A stretch of 64,000 nt of DNA from G965215145 sp965215145 (GTDB taxonomy: Bacteria > Bacteroidota > Rhodothermia > Rhodothermales > JANQRZ01), in NCBI GenBank assembly GCA_965215145.1, contig OZ244038.1, positions 3,162,001-3,226,000 on the forward strand. The letters run 5' to 3'. Shown here piece after piece: positions 32,934 through 40,449 of this stretch. Every line of letters starts with the position of its first letter. Position 1 is the stretch's first letter. The position numbers and the translations under genes were made by a program. The notes under the pieces were generated by a model, which was not told the origin of the DNA, made no database searches, and was given only the letters and a program-made list of their open reading frames with translations.

Positions 32934-32979
32934 TCTGCGCCCTCGCCCTCGACCCAGCGCACGGCGTGCTGCTGCATCA
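32934..32979 (-). repeat. Orphan copy of the response regulator 3' end (direct repeat, left)
   Basis: These ~46 bases match 35221-35261, the last codons of the response regulator gene, with one substitution and a 3-base insertion. Read on the minus strand it encodes MQQHAVRWVEGEGAD and a stop, against MQHAVRWVEGEGAG and a stop in the intact gene. The rest of the gene is missing here. The two copies bracket the KAP NTPase gene in direct orientation. Confidence 0.85.
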
Positions 32980-32985
32980 CTTATG

Positions 32986-33005
32986 AGTGACACGAAGGAT
33001 GTCAC
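32986..33005. promoter_or_regulatory. Inverted repeat upstream of the KAP gene
   Basis: GTGAC(A) and (T)GTCAC arms separated by a short ACGAAGGA-like spacer lie about 45 bp upstream of the KAP start codon. They could be an operator or a hairpin at the edge of the inserted island. Function inferred from position only. Confidence 0.35.
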
Positions 33006-33046
33006 CATGACGTGCTTATCGTAGCTCCCTACCATCCTGACTTGCC

Positions 33047-35194
33047 ATGCCCTCAGACCTTAGTTACTCCTCCGATGCCCCTCTCACGACTAGAGAGGGC
33101 GACCTGTTTGATCGGTGGCCGTTCGCCGAGCGCGTTGCTCACGTCCTTCGTAACCGGCGTGAGGCGTCAAGTTTAGTCATCGGACTATACGGGACATGGG
33201 GAGAGGGCAAGACTACTCTTCTCAATTTCATTGAGGAGGCGCTTGAGGATGCTGAGAACGTAGTCGTCGTGCGCTTCAACCCGTGGCGATTCGGCAATGA
33301 GTCAGCACTGATCCGAAGCTTCTTCGACGCGCTTGCGACTGCCGTAGGCGGGAAGTTGACAACAAGCAAGGAAGATTTCGCTTCGACTATAGTAAAGTAT
33401 GCCGGAGCCGTGTCGCTGGGAGGGTTCGGCGTCGATATTGACCCCGCGAGCGCGGCTCAGGTTCACGCTGAGGTTGATCTTGAGAAGCTGCGTGACCGAC
33501 TCACCACCATCCTTCATGAGGCCGACTTGCGGGTCGTGGTTCGCATAGATGATATCGACCGCCTCGACAAGGACGAGGTACAAGCTGTATTCCGCCTCGT
33601 GAAGTTGTCAGCCGACTTCGAAAACGTTGCGTACGTGTTGGCATTCGACCCCGACGTGGTGGCCGCGGCGCTCCAAGAGCGATATGGACCAGGTCAGCCA
33701 AGGGCAGGATACGACTTCCTAGAAAAAATCGTGACGGTCCCATTGCAGATCCCACCCGCTCGCCTACAGTCTCTCTTCAACTTAAGTCTCGCTGCAATCG
33801 AAGAAGCCCTTAGTCTGTCAGGCTTGGACATTTCTGATGATAAGTACCACTTTGTGAATGCATTTAGACTAGGACTCCTCCCAGCCATGAGGACACCGAG
33901 AATGGCGAAGCGATATGGAAATGCTGTTCGCTTCGCGCTACCTATTCTGGCTGGTGAGGTTAATGTATCGGATCAACTTCTCATTGAGGGCATGCGGGTT
34001 ATGTATCCAAGGCTCTATGATCACGTTCGTTCTCATCCAGAGATCTATTTGCGAAATGAACCTGATAGTTACATAATATCACGCACCAAAGAGGGAGAGG
34101 ACGAACGTCTCTGCTCTATCGAAGCCGTCATTTCCGAACGAGTGACCCAACACTCTGTAGCGGCATCTCGATTGCTCAACCATCTCTTCCCTCAAGTATA
34201 CGATCGAGGCACTAATGGAGATCCTCGCAAGGATCAGAGAGTCGCCTCGGATTGGTACTTCGAACGCTTTTTCAATTATGCTGTTCCCTCCGACTCCATC
34301 GCGGATCGGGCACTCGCAGAGGCCATATCGATCGCCGAGAGCGGTGACCTGCCGAGATGCATAGAGCATTTACGCTCTCTGTTAAGAGAGTCAACCGAAC
34401 AGCGCCTTGTCGAGATGCTGCACATTCGTGCTGACTCTGTGCCACAGGTTGCAATTCCGACACTCAGCCGTGCTATCGCTTCGATATCGGATGGCTTGTT
34501 GGCCCAGCATCGCTTCTTCCATTTCTCAACTGAGAACACAGCAGCAGCGGCAGTATGTTCCATGATTCAGCGAGTCGATCCACCAAGCAGAAGAGACGAA
34601 CTCGTATTGGATGTACTCCACAAGTCAGTTTCGATCACGTTCGGAATGCAACTGCGGTGGTGGGCTGTCCCGGACGCAAGAGGAGAAGGCTATCTTTCTG
34701 AGGAGGCAGACAAGACCGCCATAGGGATTATCGCTGACAGAATAGCCGCCCTTGCAGTAGAGCGCCCCCCTCATCTCGGAGACGTGACCGAAGCATCTTG
34801 GCTCTACAGCGCATGGGCTAGAGGCCACTCAAAGGAGGAAGTGGCCTCGTACCTCCGTGATAGGCTGCTCTCAGACCCGGCGGAGGTAAAAGATCTGCTC
34901 TTCTGCCTAACCTCGTTCGGTATGACCGATGGCAATCCGGAGCCTTTTCCTCTGGACTTTGGAGAAAAGAATTATGATGATGCCACATCTTTCGTCGATC
35001 CCGAAGATGTCATGCGTGCTATCAAGACATTTTATCCTACCGAAATGATTGCTGGCAACAATGTCAACTTAAGGCATGTCCGGAGGGGGATAGAGGGGTA
35101 CGGTCACCTTACCATAGACGAGGCTCTCGCCTGTCAGTTCGCTTTTGTCCATCGGCAGGCCCTCACTAAGGGAGACAACGCTGACCCTGCGTAG
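33047..35194 (+). CDS. KAP-family P-loop NTPase (PifA/Kidins220 superfamily)
   Basis: A 715-residue protein. Walker A is GTWGEGKT (Gly49-Thr56, Lys55); Walker B is VRIDDIDRLD (Asp168/169) followed by the KAP-typical FRLVKLSADFENVAYVLAFD. FLEKIVTVPLQIPP and RTPRMAKRYGNAVRF complete the NTPase. The C-terminal ~350 residues are helical and unrecognised. No membrane helix is evident. The superfamily includes F-plasmid PifA, which excludes phage T7, so a phage-defence role is possible but not shown. Base composition and codon use differ sharply from all neighbours (34021-34080 has 22 G/C of 60), marking recent transfer. It is bounded by direct repeats of the adjacent gene's 3' end and is convergent with that gene. 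Confidence 0.88.
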   Translation: MPSDLSYSSDAPLTTREGDLFDRWPFAERVAHVLRNRREASSLVIGLYGTWGEGKTTLLNFIEEALEDAENVVVVRFNPWRFGNESALIRSFFDALATAVGGKLTTSKEDFASTIVKYAGAVSLGGFGVDIDPASAAQVHAEVDLEKLRDRLTTILHEADLRVVVRIDDIDRLDKDEVQAVFRLVKLSADFENVAYVLAFDPDVVAAALQERYGPGQPRAGYDFLEKIVTVPLQIPPARLQSLFNLSLAAIEEALSLSGLDISDDKYHFVNAFRLGLLPAMRTPRMAKRYGNAVRFALPILAGEVNVSDQLLIEGMRVMYPRLYDHVRSHPEIYLRNEPDSYIISRTKEGEDERLCSIEAVISERVTQHSVAASRLLNHLFPQVYDRGTNGDPRKDQRVASDWYFERFFNYAVPSDSIADRALAEAISIAESGDLPRCIEHLRSLLRESTEQRLVEMLHIRADSVPQVAIPTLSRAIASISDGLLAQHRFFHFSTENTAAAAVCSMIQRVDPPSRRDELVLDVLHKSVSITFGMQLRWWAVPDARGEGYLSEEADKTAIGIIADRIAALAVERPPHLGDVTEASWLYSAWARGHSKEEVASYLRDRLLSDPAEVKDLLFCLTSFGMTDGNPEPFPLDFGEKNYDDATSFVDPEDVMRAIKTFYPTEMIAGNNVNLRHVRRGIEGYGHLTIDEALACQFAFVHRQALTKGDNADPA

Positions 35195-35215
35195 GGCTCG
35201 ACGTAGCCTCGAGTT

Positions 35216-35869
35216 TCACCCTGCGCCCTCCCCCTCGACCCAGCGCACGGCGTGCTGCATCAGCTCCGTCCCGCTCTCCAGCCCAAGCTTCGTCTTGATC
35301 CGCGCGCGGTAGCTCTCGACCGTCTTGACCGAGAGGTGCAGCCGCTCGGCGATCTCGCGCGTCGGGAGCCCGCGGCCGGTGAGCTCGAACACCTCCAGCT
35401 CCCGGTCGCTCAGCACCTCCAGCGGCGACTGCATCGCGTCCTTCCGCCCGGCCGCCGCCCCGAAGAGCATCCGGTCCTTGAGCTCGTCGGAGAGGTAGAT
35501 CCCCCCGCGGAGCACGTAGCGCACGGCCTTCACGATCTGCTCGTCGGCCTCCAGCTTCGAGACGTAGCCGCGGGCGCCGGCGCGGACGGCGCGCTCGGCG
35601 TAGAGGGCCTCGTCGTGGCGCGAGACGACGAGGATGTGGAGGTCCTCCTGCCGCGCGACGAGGTGCTTCGTGAGCTCGATCCCGCTCATCCCCGGCAGCG
35701 ACACGTCCACGAGCACGAGGCCGGGGTCGAGCCGGTCGAAGAGGTCGAGGGCCTCCTCGGCGTCGGCGGCCTGCCCGACGACCTCGAGGTCGGGCTCGGC
35801 CTCGAGCGTGAGGGCGAGCCCCTTCCGCATCAGGGGGTGGTCGTCGACGAGGAGGATCGTGGTCTTCAC
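35216..35869 (-). CDS. NarL/FixJ-type response regulator
   Basis: A 217-residue two-domain regulator. Receiver: ILLVDDHPLMRKGL with the acidic pair, phosphorylation Asp55 in LVLVDVSLPG, and GYVSKLEADEQI with the conserved Lys. Output: LuxR-type helix-turn-helix VLSDRELEVFELTGRGLPTREIAERLHLSVKTVESYRARIKTKLG. It overlaps the stop of the upstream kinase gene by 4 bases (ATGA), so both proteins are made together. Its last ~14 codons exist in a second diverged copy at 32934-32979 beyond the KAP gene. Given the kinase's FixL-like PAS domain, control of the nearby cbb3 genes is a reasonable guess. Confidence 0.93.
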   Translation of the reverse strand: MKTTILLVDDHPLMRKGLALTLEAEPDLEVVGQAADAEEALDLFDRLDPGLVLVDVSLPGMSGIELTKHLVARQEDLHILVVSRHDEALYAERAVRAGARGYVSKLEADEQIVKAVRYVLRGGIYLSDELKDRMLFGAAAGRKDAMQSPLEVLSDRELEVFELTGRGLPTREIAERLHLSVKTVESYRARIKTKLGLESGTELMQHAVRWVEGEGAG

Positions 35870-37425
35870 GGGGCGAGGGGTTCGGGGGTGAGGGGGATCG
35901 TGCAGGTGACGACGGTGCCGCCGCCCGCGCCGGGGCGGATGTCGAGCCGCCCGCCGAGCACGCGCGCGCGGTAGTGCATGATGCGGACGCCCATGCCGCG
36001 GTTGTCCTCCGGCCGGGCGGGCGCCCCCACATCCCGGGGGAGGCTATCGGCCGCGTCCTCGGGGAAACCGCGGCCGTCGTCGCGGATGCGGAGGCGGACC
36101 TGCTCGGCACCACGTGCTAGGGCGATGCCGACGCGGCCGGCCTCTCCGTGGCGGGCGGCGTTCGAGACGGCCTCCTGGGCGATCCGGAACAGGTGGACGG
36201 CGGCGTCCTGGGGGATCGCGCCCGCGGTGTCCTCCTCCCCCACCGACTCGACCGTGCACCGGATACCGAAGAGCCGCTCGGCGTTGGCGGCGAGCCGTTC
36301 GAGCGCGGCGGCGAGCCCGTTGGCCTCGACGTCCACGGGAACGAGGCCGCGGGCGAGACTCCGGGCGTAGGCGTCGGCTTCCTTGATGAGCCCGACGACC
36401 TCCCCGGCCTCCTCCGGCGTCGGGGTTTCTCCGCGCTCCACCCTCCGCGCTACGCCGCGCGCGATCAGGGCCGTGCCGGTGAGCATCTGGCCGAGGCCGT
36501 CGTGGAGGTCCTGCCCGATCCGTCGCCGCTCGGCCTCGGCGATCCGGAGCACCTCCTGCTCCAGCACCCGCCGCTCGGAGATGTCGCGGACGAGGCCGGT
36601 GAAGATCGTCCGCCCGCCGAGGCGGACCTCGCTCACGGCGAGGTCGAGGGGGAACGTCGAGCCGTCCTTGCGGCGCCCGACCACCTCGCGGCCGATCCCG
36701 ATGATCTTGCGGCGGCCCGTCTCGTGGTAGGCCCGGATGTAGCCGTCGTGCTCGGCGTGGTACGGCTCGGGCATGAGGACGTGGACGTTCCGCCCGACGA
36801 CCTCGCGCGCGGCGTACCCGAAGATCCGCTCGGCAGCCGGGTTGAACGACTCGATGGCGCCCTCGGCGTCGATGGTGATCACGCCGTCGACGGTCGTTTC
36901 GAGGACGGCGTGGGCGCGGGCCTCGCTCTCGCGGAGGGCCTGCTCCGTGCGCGCCCTTTCCAGTGCCCCGGCGAGCACGGCGGCGACGGCGGCGAGGAAG
37001 GCGCGCTCGTCGTCGTCGAGGTGGAGCGCTTCGGGGGCGTAGGCTCCGAGGGCACCGGCCGGCTCGCCAGCCCCGCCGAGGCGGACGGTGAGCCCCGCCC
37101 GCACGCTGGCCGCGCGGAGCAACTCCGGTACGTCGGCGCCGAGGGCAACGGGATCGCTGGAGGCGAGGGCGGCGCTCACGTGGGGACTGTCCGTGGAGAC
37201 CGTCACCCCGATGCTGCCCGCGGACCACCCCACCCCGGCCCGCAGGACGAGCGCGTCGTCCTCCGCCTCGAACACGCCGACGATGGGCGTGCCGAGGGCG
37301 TCGGCGACGGCGTGGGCGGCGTAGTCGGCGAGGGCGGCGGGCCCGTCCTGCCCGATCACGCGGAGACCCAGCTCGGCCAGCACGGACTGCTGGAGGCGGC
37401 GGCGGATGGGGGCGCTGGCGGACAT
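35866..37425 (-). CDS. Soluble sensor histidine kinase with GAF and FixL-like haem PAS domain
   Basis: A 519-residue cytosolic kinase. Residues ~15-175 are GAF-like (VADALGTPIVGVFEAEDDALVLRAGVGW). Residues ~180-300 are a PAS domain with the FixL consensus: MPEPYHAEHDGYI, TGRRKIIGIGREVVGRRKDG, FTGLVRDISERR. His226 matches the haem-binding His200 of Bradyrhizobium FixL and Arg246 matches the O2-sensing Arg220; the residue equivalent to Arg206 is Ala. The HisKA_3 box RRIGQDLHDGLGQML carries His308, and the ATPase has EAVSNAARHG and DDGRGF. NarX/FixL-like; it should phosphorylate the coupled regulator. The ATG at 37425 is used because the longer frame has no homology. Confidence 0.92.
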   Translation of the reverse strand: MSASAPIRRRLQQSVLAELGLRVIGQDGPAALADYAAHAVADALGTPIVGVFEAEDDALVLRAGVGWSAGSIGVTVSTDSPHVSAALASSDPVALGADVPELLRAASVRAGLTVRLGGAGEPAGALGAYAPEALHLDDDERAFLAAVAAVLAGALERARTEQALRESEARAHAVLETTVDGVITIDAEGAIESFNPAAERIFGYAAREVVGRNVHVLMPEPYHAEHDGYIRAYHETGRRKIIGIGREVVGRRKDGSTFPLDLAVSEVRLGGRTIFTGLVRDISERRVLEQEVLRIAEAERRRIGQDLHDGLGQMLTGTALIARGVARRVERGETPTPEEAGEVVGLIKEADAYARSLARGLVPVDVEANGLAAALERLAANAERLFGIRCTVESVGEEDTAGAIPQDAAVHLFRIAQEAVSNAARHGEAGRVGIALARGAEQVRLRIRDDGRGFPEDAADSLPRDVGAPARPEDNRGMGVRIMHYRARVLGGRLDIRPGAGGGTVVTCTIPLTPEPLAP

Positions 37426-37528
37426 GCCTGGAAGGTAAAGCGTTCGACTGAGGATGCGCAGGGGCCTCGGCCTCTGGGAAGCTTCGATGCACGCTGAAGC
37501 CTCCGGCCCGCCGGCGCGTAGGGGTCTC

Positions 37529-39325
37529 ATGCCCGCGCGCCTCACCCGCCCCCCCGCGAACCGCGCCCCGAGCGGCGACGGCTCCCTCGTCCCGACGGCG
37601 CCTCCGCTCCCGGCCGCCGCTCCGGCCCCCCCTCCGATCCCGACGGCGCGGCCGGCGTCGCGGCGGTTCCGGCTCGCGCGGGCCTACGCCGTGGCGGCGC
37701 GCGTCGCGCTGAGCTACGGGTGGTTCGGGCTGATGAGGAGGTTCTGGGGCGAGGGCTGGGCCGAACGGCGGCGCCCGGCGCTGCACGCGCGGAACGGGCA
37801 GCGGGTGCGCCGAGCGATGCTCCGCCTGCGGGGCCTGTTCATCAAAGCCGGTCAGCTCGCCAGCGCCCTCACGAACTTTCTCCCCGAGCCCTTCCGCCGC
37901 GAGCTCGAAGGGCTTCAGGACCGCGTGCCCGCCGGCCCCTACGAACACGTCCGACGCCGGATCGTGGAAGAACTCGGCGCCGAGCCCGAGGCGCTCTTCG
38001 CCCACTTCGGCCTGGCACCCATTGCGAGCGCGTCGTTGGCGCAGGTCCACCGCGCCACGCTGCCCGACGGCCGTGCCGTGGCCGTCAAGGTGCAGCACGC
38101 CGACATCGAGGCCATCGCCCGGCTCGACCTCCGCGCCATCGGGACCATCCTCCGCGTGGCGGGGCGGTGGTTCGGCGTCCGCGGCCTCGATGAGCAGTTC
38201 GCCGAGATCGAGGCGCTGATCCTGGCCGAACTCGACTTCGAGCAGGAGGCGAAGAACACGGAAGCCCTTGGCGCGCGGCTCCGCGAGGCGCCTCGCGTGG
38301 ACGCCCCCCACGTCGTCCCCGAGCGCTCCTCCCGCCGCGTCCTCACGACGACGTTCGAGCGCGGCGTCAAGGCCGACGACCTCGCCGCGCTCGCCGACCT
38401 CGGCCTCGACCGGACAGCCCTCGCGGAGCGGATCATGCGGGCTTACGGGCAGCTCATCTTCCGCGACGGCCTGTACCACGCCGACCCCCACCCCGGCAAC
38501 CTCCTCGTCCGCGACGCCGGGACCGTCGTGTTCCTCGACTTCGGCGCCGTGGCGCGGCTCACGCCGGAGATGCAGGCCGGCCTCGCCGAGTTCCTGATGG
38601 GGACGATGGAGCGCGACGCCGCGCGCGTGACCGCCTCGCTCGCCGCGATGGGCTTCACCCCGACCGCGCCGGGCTCCGCCGCGCAGGCCGCCGTCGAGGA
38701 GCTCGTCCACGGCGTCCACGAGCGGGTCCTCCACGGCCTCGACCCGATGCGCTTCCGCCTCGCCGACATCACCCCCGAGCACACCCTCGCGACCCATGCC
38801 GAGACGTTCCGCGACATGGACGCCCTCGGCGTCTCGTTCCGCGACCTCGCCGGGGCGTTCCGCGTCCCCCGCGACTGGATCCTCCTCGAACGGACGGCGC
38901 TGCTGCTCCTCGGCCTCTGCACGGCGCTGGCGCCGGACCTCAACCCGTTCCGGGTGCTGTGGCCCTATGTCGCCCCGCTCGCCCGCGGCTCCGTGCCGTC
39001 GGTGCTGCGGGGGCTGCTCGCGCGGACGTTCGACGGGTCCGCCGCGCGGTCGCTCCTCGGCCTCCCCGCCCCGACGCCCGACGCTGCAACGGACGCGACG
39101 GCGGCGCTCGTGGCGGTGCGGCGGGAGGAGGCCGCCGCGCGGACGGCGGCGCTCGCCGCGGCGAGGCGGCAGGTGGTCTACACCCTCGGCACGCTCGGGG
39201 CCGGGGCCCTCGCCACGGTGGCCTACGTCGGCGGCTCCGTCGGGCTGGCTGCGCTGTGGGGCCTCGGCGGCGCCGTGCCCGCGCTGGCGCTCGTCCGCTC
39301 GCTGCGGCGCTCGGCGCGGGGGTGA
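37529..39325 (+). CDS. ABC1/UbiB/AarF-type atypical kinase
   Basis: A ~598-residue protein. The family hallmark is the KxGQ motif in LRGLFIKAGQLASAL, followed by the Ala-rich loop IASASLAQVHRATLPDG, VAVKVQHADI, the catalytic-loop FRDGLYHADPHPGNLLV and the metal site VFLDFGAV. C-terminal hydrophobic helices (TLGTLGAGALATVAYVGG, VGLAALWGLGGAVPALAL) anchor it to membrane. UbiB-like ATPases support biosynthesis or transport of isoprenoid quinones. The start is uncertain: ATG codons at 37454, 37487 and 37529 precede a Pro/Ala-rich segment; the last is chosen as the shortest before it. Confidence 0.88.
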   Translation: MPARLTRPPANRAPSGDGSLVPTAPPLPAAAPAPPPIPTARPASRRFRLARAYAVAARVALSYGWFGLMRRFWGEGWAERRRPALHARNGQRVRRAMLRLRGLFIKAGQLASALTNFLPEPFRRELEGLQDRVPAGPYEHVRRRIVEELGAEPEALFAHFGLAPIASASLAQVHRATLPDGRAVAVKVQHADIEAIARLDLRAIGTILRVAGRWFGVRGLDEQFAEIEALILAELDFEQEAKNTEALGARLREAPRVDAPHVVPERSSRRVLTTTFERGVKADDLAALADLGLDRTALAERIMRAYGQLIFRDGLYHADPHPGNLLVRDAGTVVFLDFGAVARLTPEMQAGLAEFLMGTMERDAARVTASLAAMGFTPTAPGSAAQAAVEELVHGVHERVLHGLDPMRFRLADITPEHTLATHAETFRDMDALGVSFRDLAGAFRVPRDWILLERTALLLLGLCTALAPDLNPFRVLWPYVAPLARGSVPSVLRGLLARTFDGSAARSLLGLPAPTPDAATDATAALVAVRREEAAARTAALAAARRQVVYTLGTLGAGALATVAYVGGSVGLAALWGLGGAVPALALVRSLRRSARG

Positions 39326-39329
39326 ACGA

Positions 39330-39359
39330 CCGAGGGCGCCTCACGTGGGGCGCCCTCGG
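39330..39359 (+). terminator. Terminator hairpin after the ABC1 kinase gene
   Basis: A perfect 11-bp stem CCGAGGGCGCC / GGCGCCCTCGG with an 8-nt loop starts 4 bp after the stop codon, followed by GTCTTCG. It separates the kinase gene from the convergent tRNA gene. Confidence 0.75.
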
Positions 39360-39378
39360 GTCTTCGTCGGCGTTATAG

Positions 39379-39465
39379 CGGAGGGGGTGGGATTCGAACC
39401 CACGGTACCCCGGAGGGCACACCGGTTTTCGAGACCGGCCCATTCAACCGCTCTGGCACCCCTCC
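39379..39465 (-). tRNA. tRNA-Ser, anticodon CGA
   Basis: The 87-nt gene (minus strand) begins GGAGGGGTGCC and ends CCCCTCC plus discriminator G. The acceptor pairs over 7 bp, the anticodon stem CCGGT/ACCGG encloses CTCGAAA giving anticodon CGA (reads UCG), a long variable arm typical of class II tRNASer follows (TGCCCTCCGGGGTACC), and the T-loop has GGTTCGAATCC. CCA is not encoded. No integrase or element is seen next to it. Confidence 0.97.
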
Positions 39466-39575
39466 GAGAGGCACGCGCCGGAGGCACGGCGGCAGCGACC
39501 AAAGTACCACGTCGGGAGGCCCCCCCCAACCCCGCCCCGTCGAAGATCCCCTAAAGTGAGCCCGCAGCGGGTTCC

Positions 39576-40376
39576 TCACCCGAGCGGCTGCGGGACCGCC
39601 GCGTGCGCCGCCGCCGCCAAGTCGGCGATGTATCCGGGGTCCCCGCCGCGCTGCTCGATGGCGTTGCCGACGACGACGAACCGCGCGCCGGCCGCTACGC
39701 GCCGCGCCACCGCCTCCGGCGTCCGGAGCCCGCCCCCGACGACGAGCGGGGCCCGGCACGTCCGGGTGATGGCGGCGACCATCGCCTCGGAGACCGGGTG
39801 CTCGGCGCCGGAGCCGGCGTCGGTGAAGAGCAGCCGCATCCCCATCATCTCCGCCGCCAGCGCCGTCGCCGCCGCGATCTCGGGCTTGTCGCGGGGGATC
39901 GGCAGCGAGCCGCTCATGTACTGCGCCGTCGTCGGGCGCCCGCTCTCGATGAGGAGGTACGCCGTCGGGATCGGCTCGAGCCCCATCCGCCGGATCATCG
40001 GGGCGGCGTGGACGTGCTGGCCGATGAGGTGCTCGGGGTTGCGCCCGCTGACGACCGAGAGGTAGAGGACGGCGTCGAACGACGGGGCGATCTGGCTGAG
40101 CGTGCCGGGGAAGGCCACCACCGGCAGCGCCGTCGCCGCCTTGAGCGTGCGGACGTATCCGTCGAAGGCGCCGGCGTGCATCAGGCTGCCGCCGATGAAG
40201 AGGGCGTCCACGCCCGCCGCCGCGCACCCCTCGGCGAAGCCGGGCAGCGCCTCCGGCGCCAGCTTGTCCGGGTCGATCAGCACAACGAACCCGGCGCCCT
40301 GGCGGTGGGCGGCGGCCAGCAGCCGGTCGTAGACGGCGGTGCCGTTCGGGGCGCCGTTGGTGGCGGGAGGAGTCAC
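39576..40376 (-). CDS. Geranylgeranylglyceryl/heptaprenylglyceryl phosphate synthase (PcrB-like)
   Basis: A 266-residue TIM-barrel enzyme that ether-links a polyprenyl diphosphate to sn-glycerol-1-phosphate. Motifs: VVLIDPDKL near the N-terminus, DALFIGGSLM, PVVAFPGTLSQIAPSFDAVLYLS, HVHAAPMIRRMGLEPIPTAYLLIE, LLFTDAGSGAEHPV and VVGGGLRTPEAV with GARFVVVGNAIE (phosphate binding). Group-II members occur in Archaea and in Bacteroidota/Rhodothermota, and the role of ether lipids in the latter is open. It lies alone, convergent to no lipid gene; the tRNA precedes its end by 110 bp. Confidence 0.9.
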   Translation of the reverse strand: MTPPATNGAPNGTAVYDRLLAAAHRQGAGFVVLIDPDKLAPEALPGFAEGCAAAGVDALFIGGSLMHAGAFDGYVRTLKAATALPVVAFPGTLSQIAPSFDAVLYLSVVSGRNPEHLIGQHVHAAPMIRRMGLEPIPTAYLLIESGRPTTAQYMSGSLPIPRDKPEIAAATALAAEMMGMRLLFTDAGSGAEHPVSEAMVAAITRTCRAPLVVGGGLRTPEAVARRVAAGARFVVVGNAIEQRGGDPGYIADLAAAAHAAVPQPLG

Positions 40377-40449
40377 GGGCGAGAGGGTGGCGGGAAGGAG
40401 GAAAGCTAGCCCGCCCGGCCCGGTTGGACAAGCACGGCTTTCCGCTGCG

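Noticed and set aside
39379..39465. tRNA-Ser as integration site of a genomic island
   Set aside because: No integrase, no repeated tRNA 3' end and no composition change next to it; the composition-odd island is at 32.9-35.2 kb and uses a protein gene end instead.
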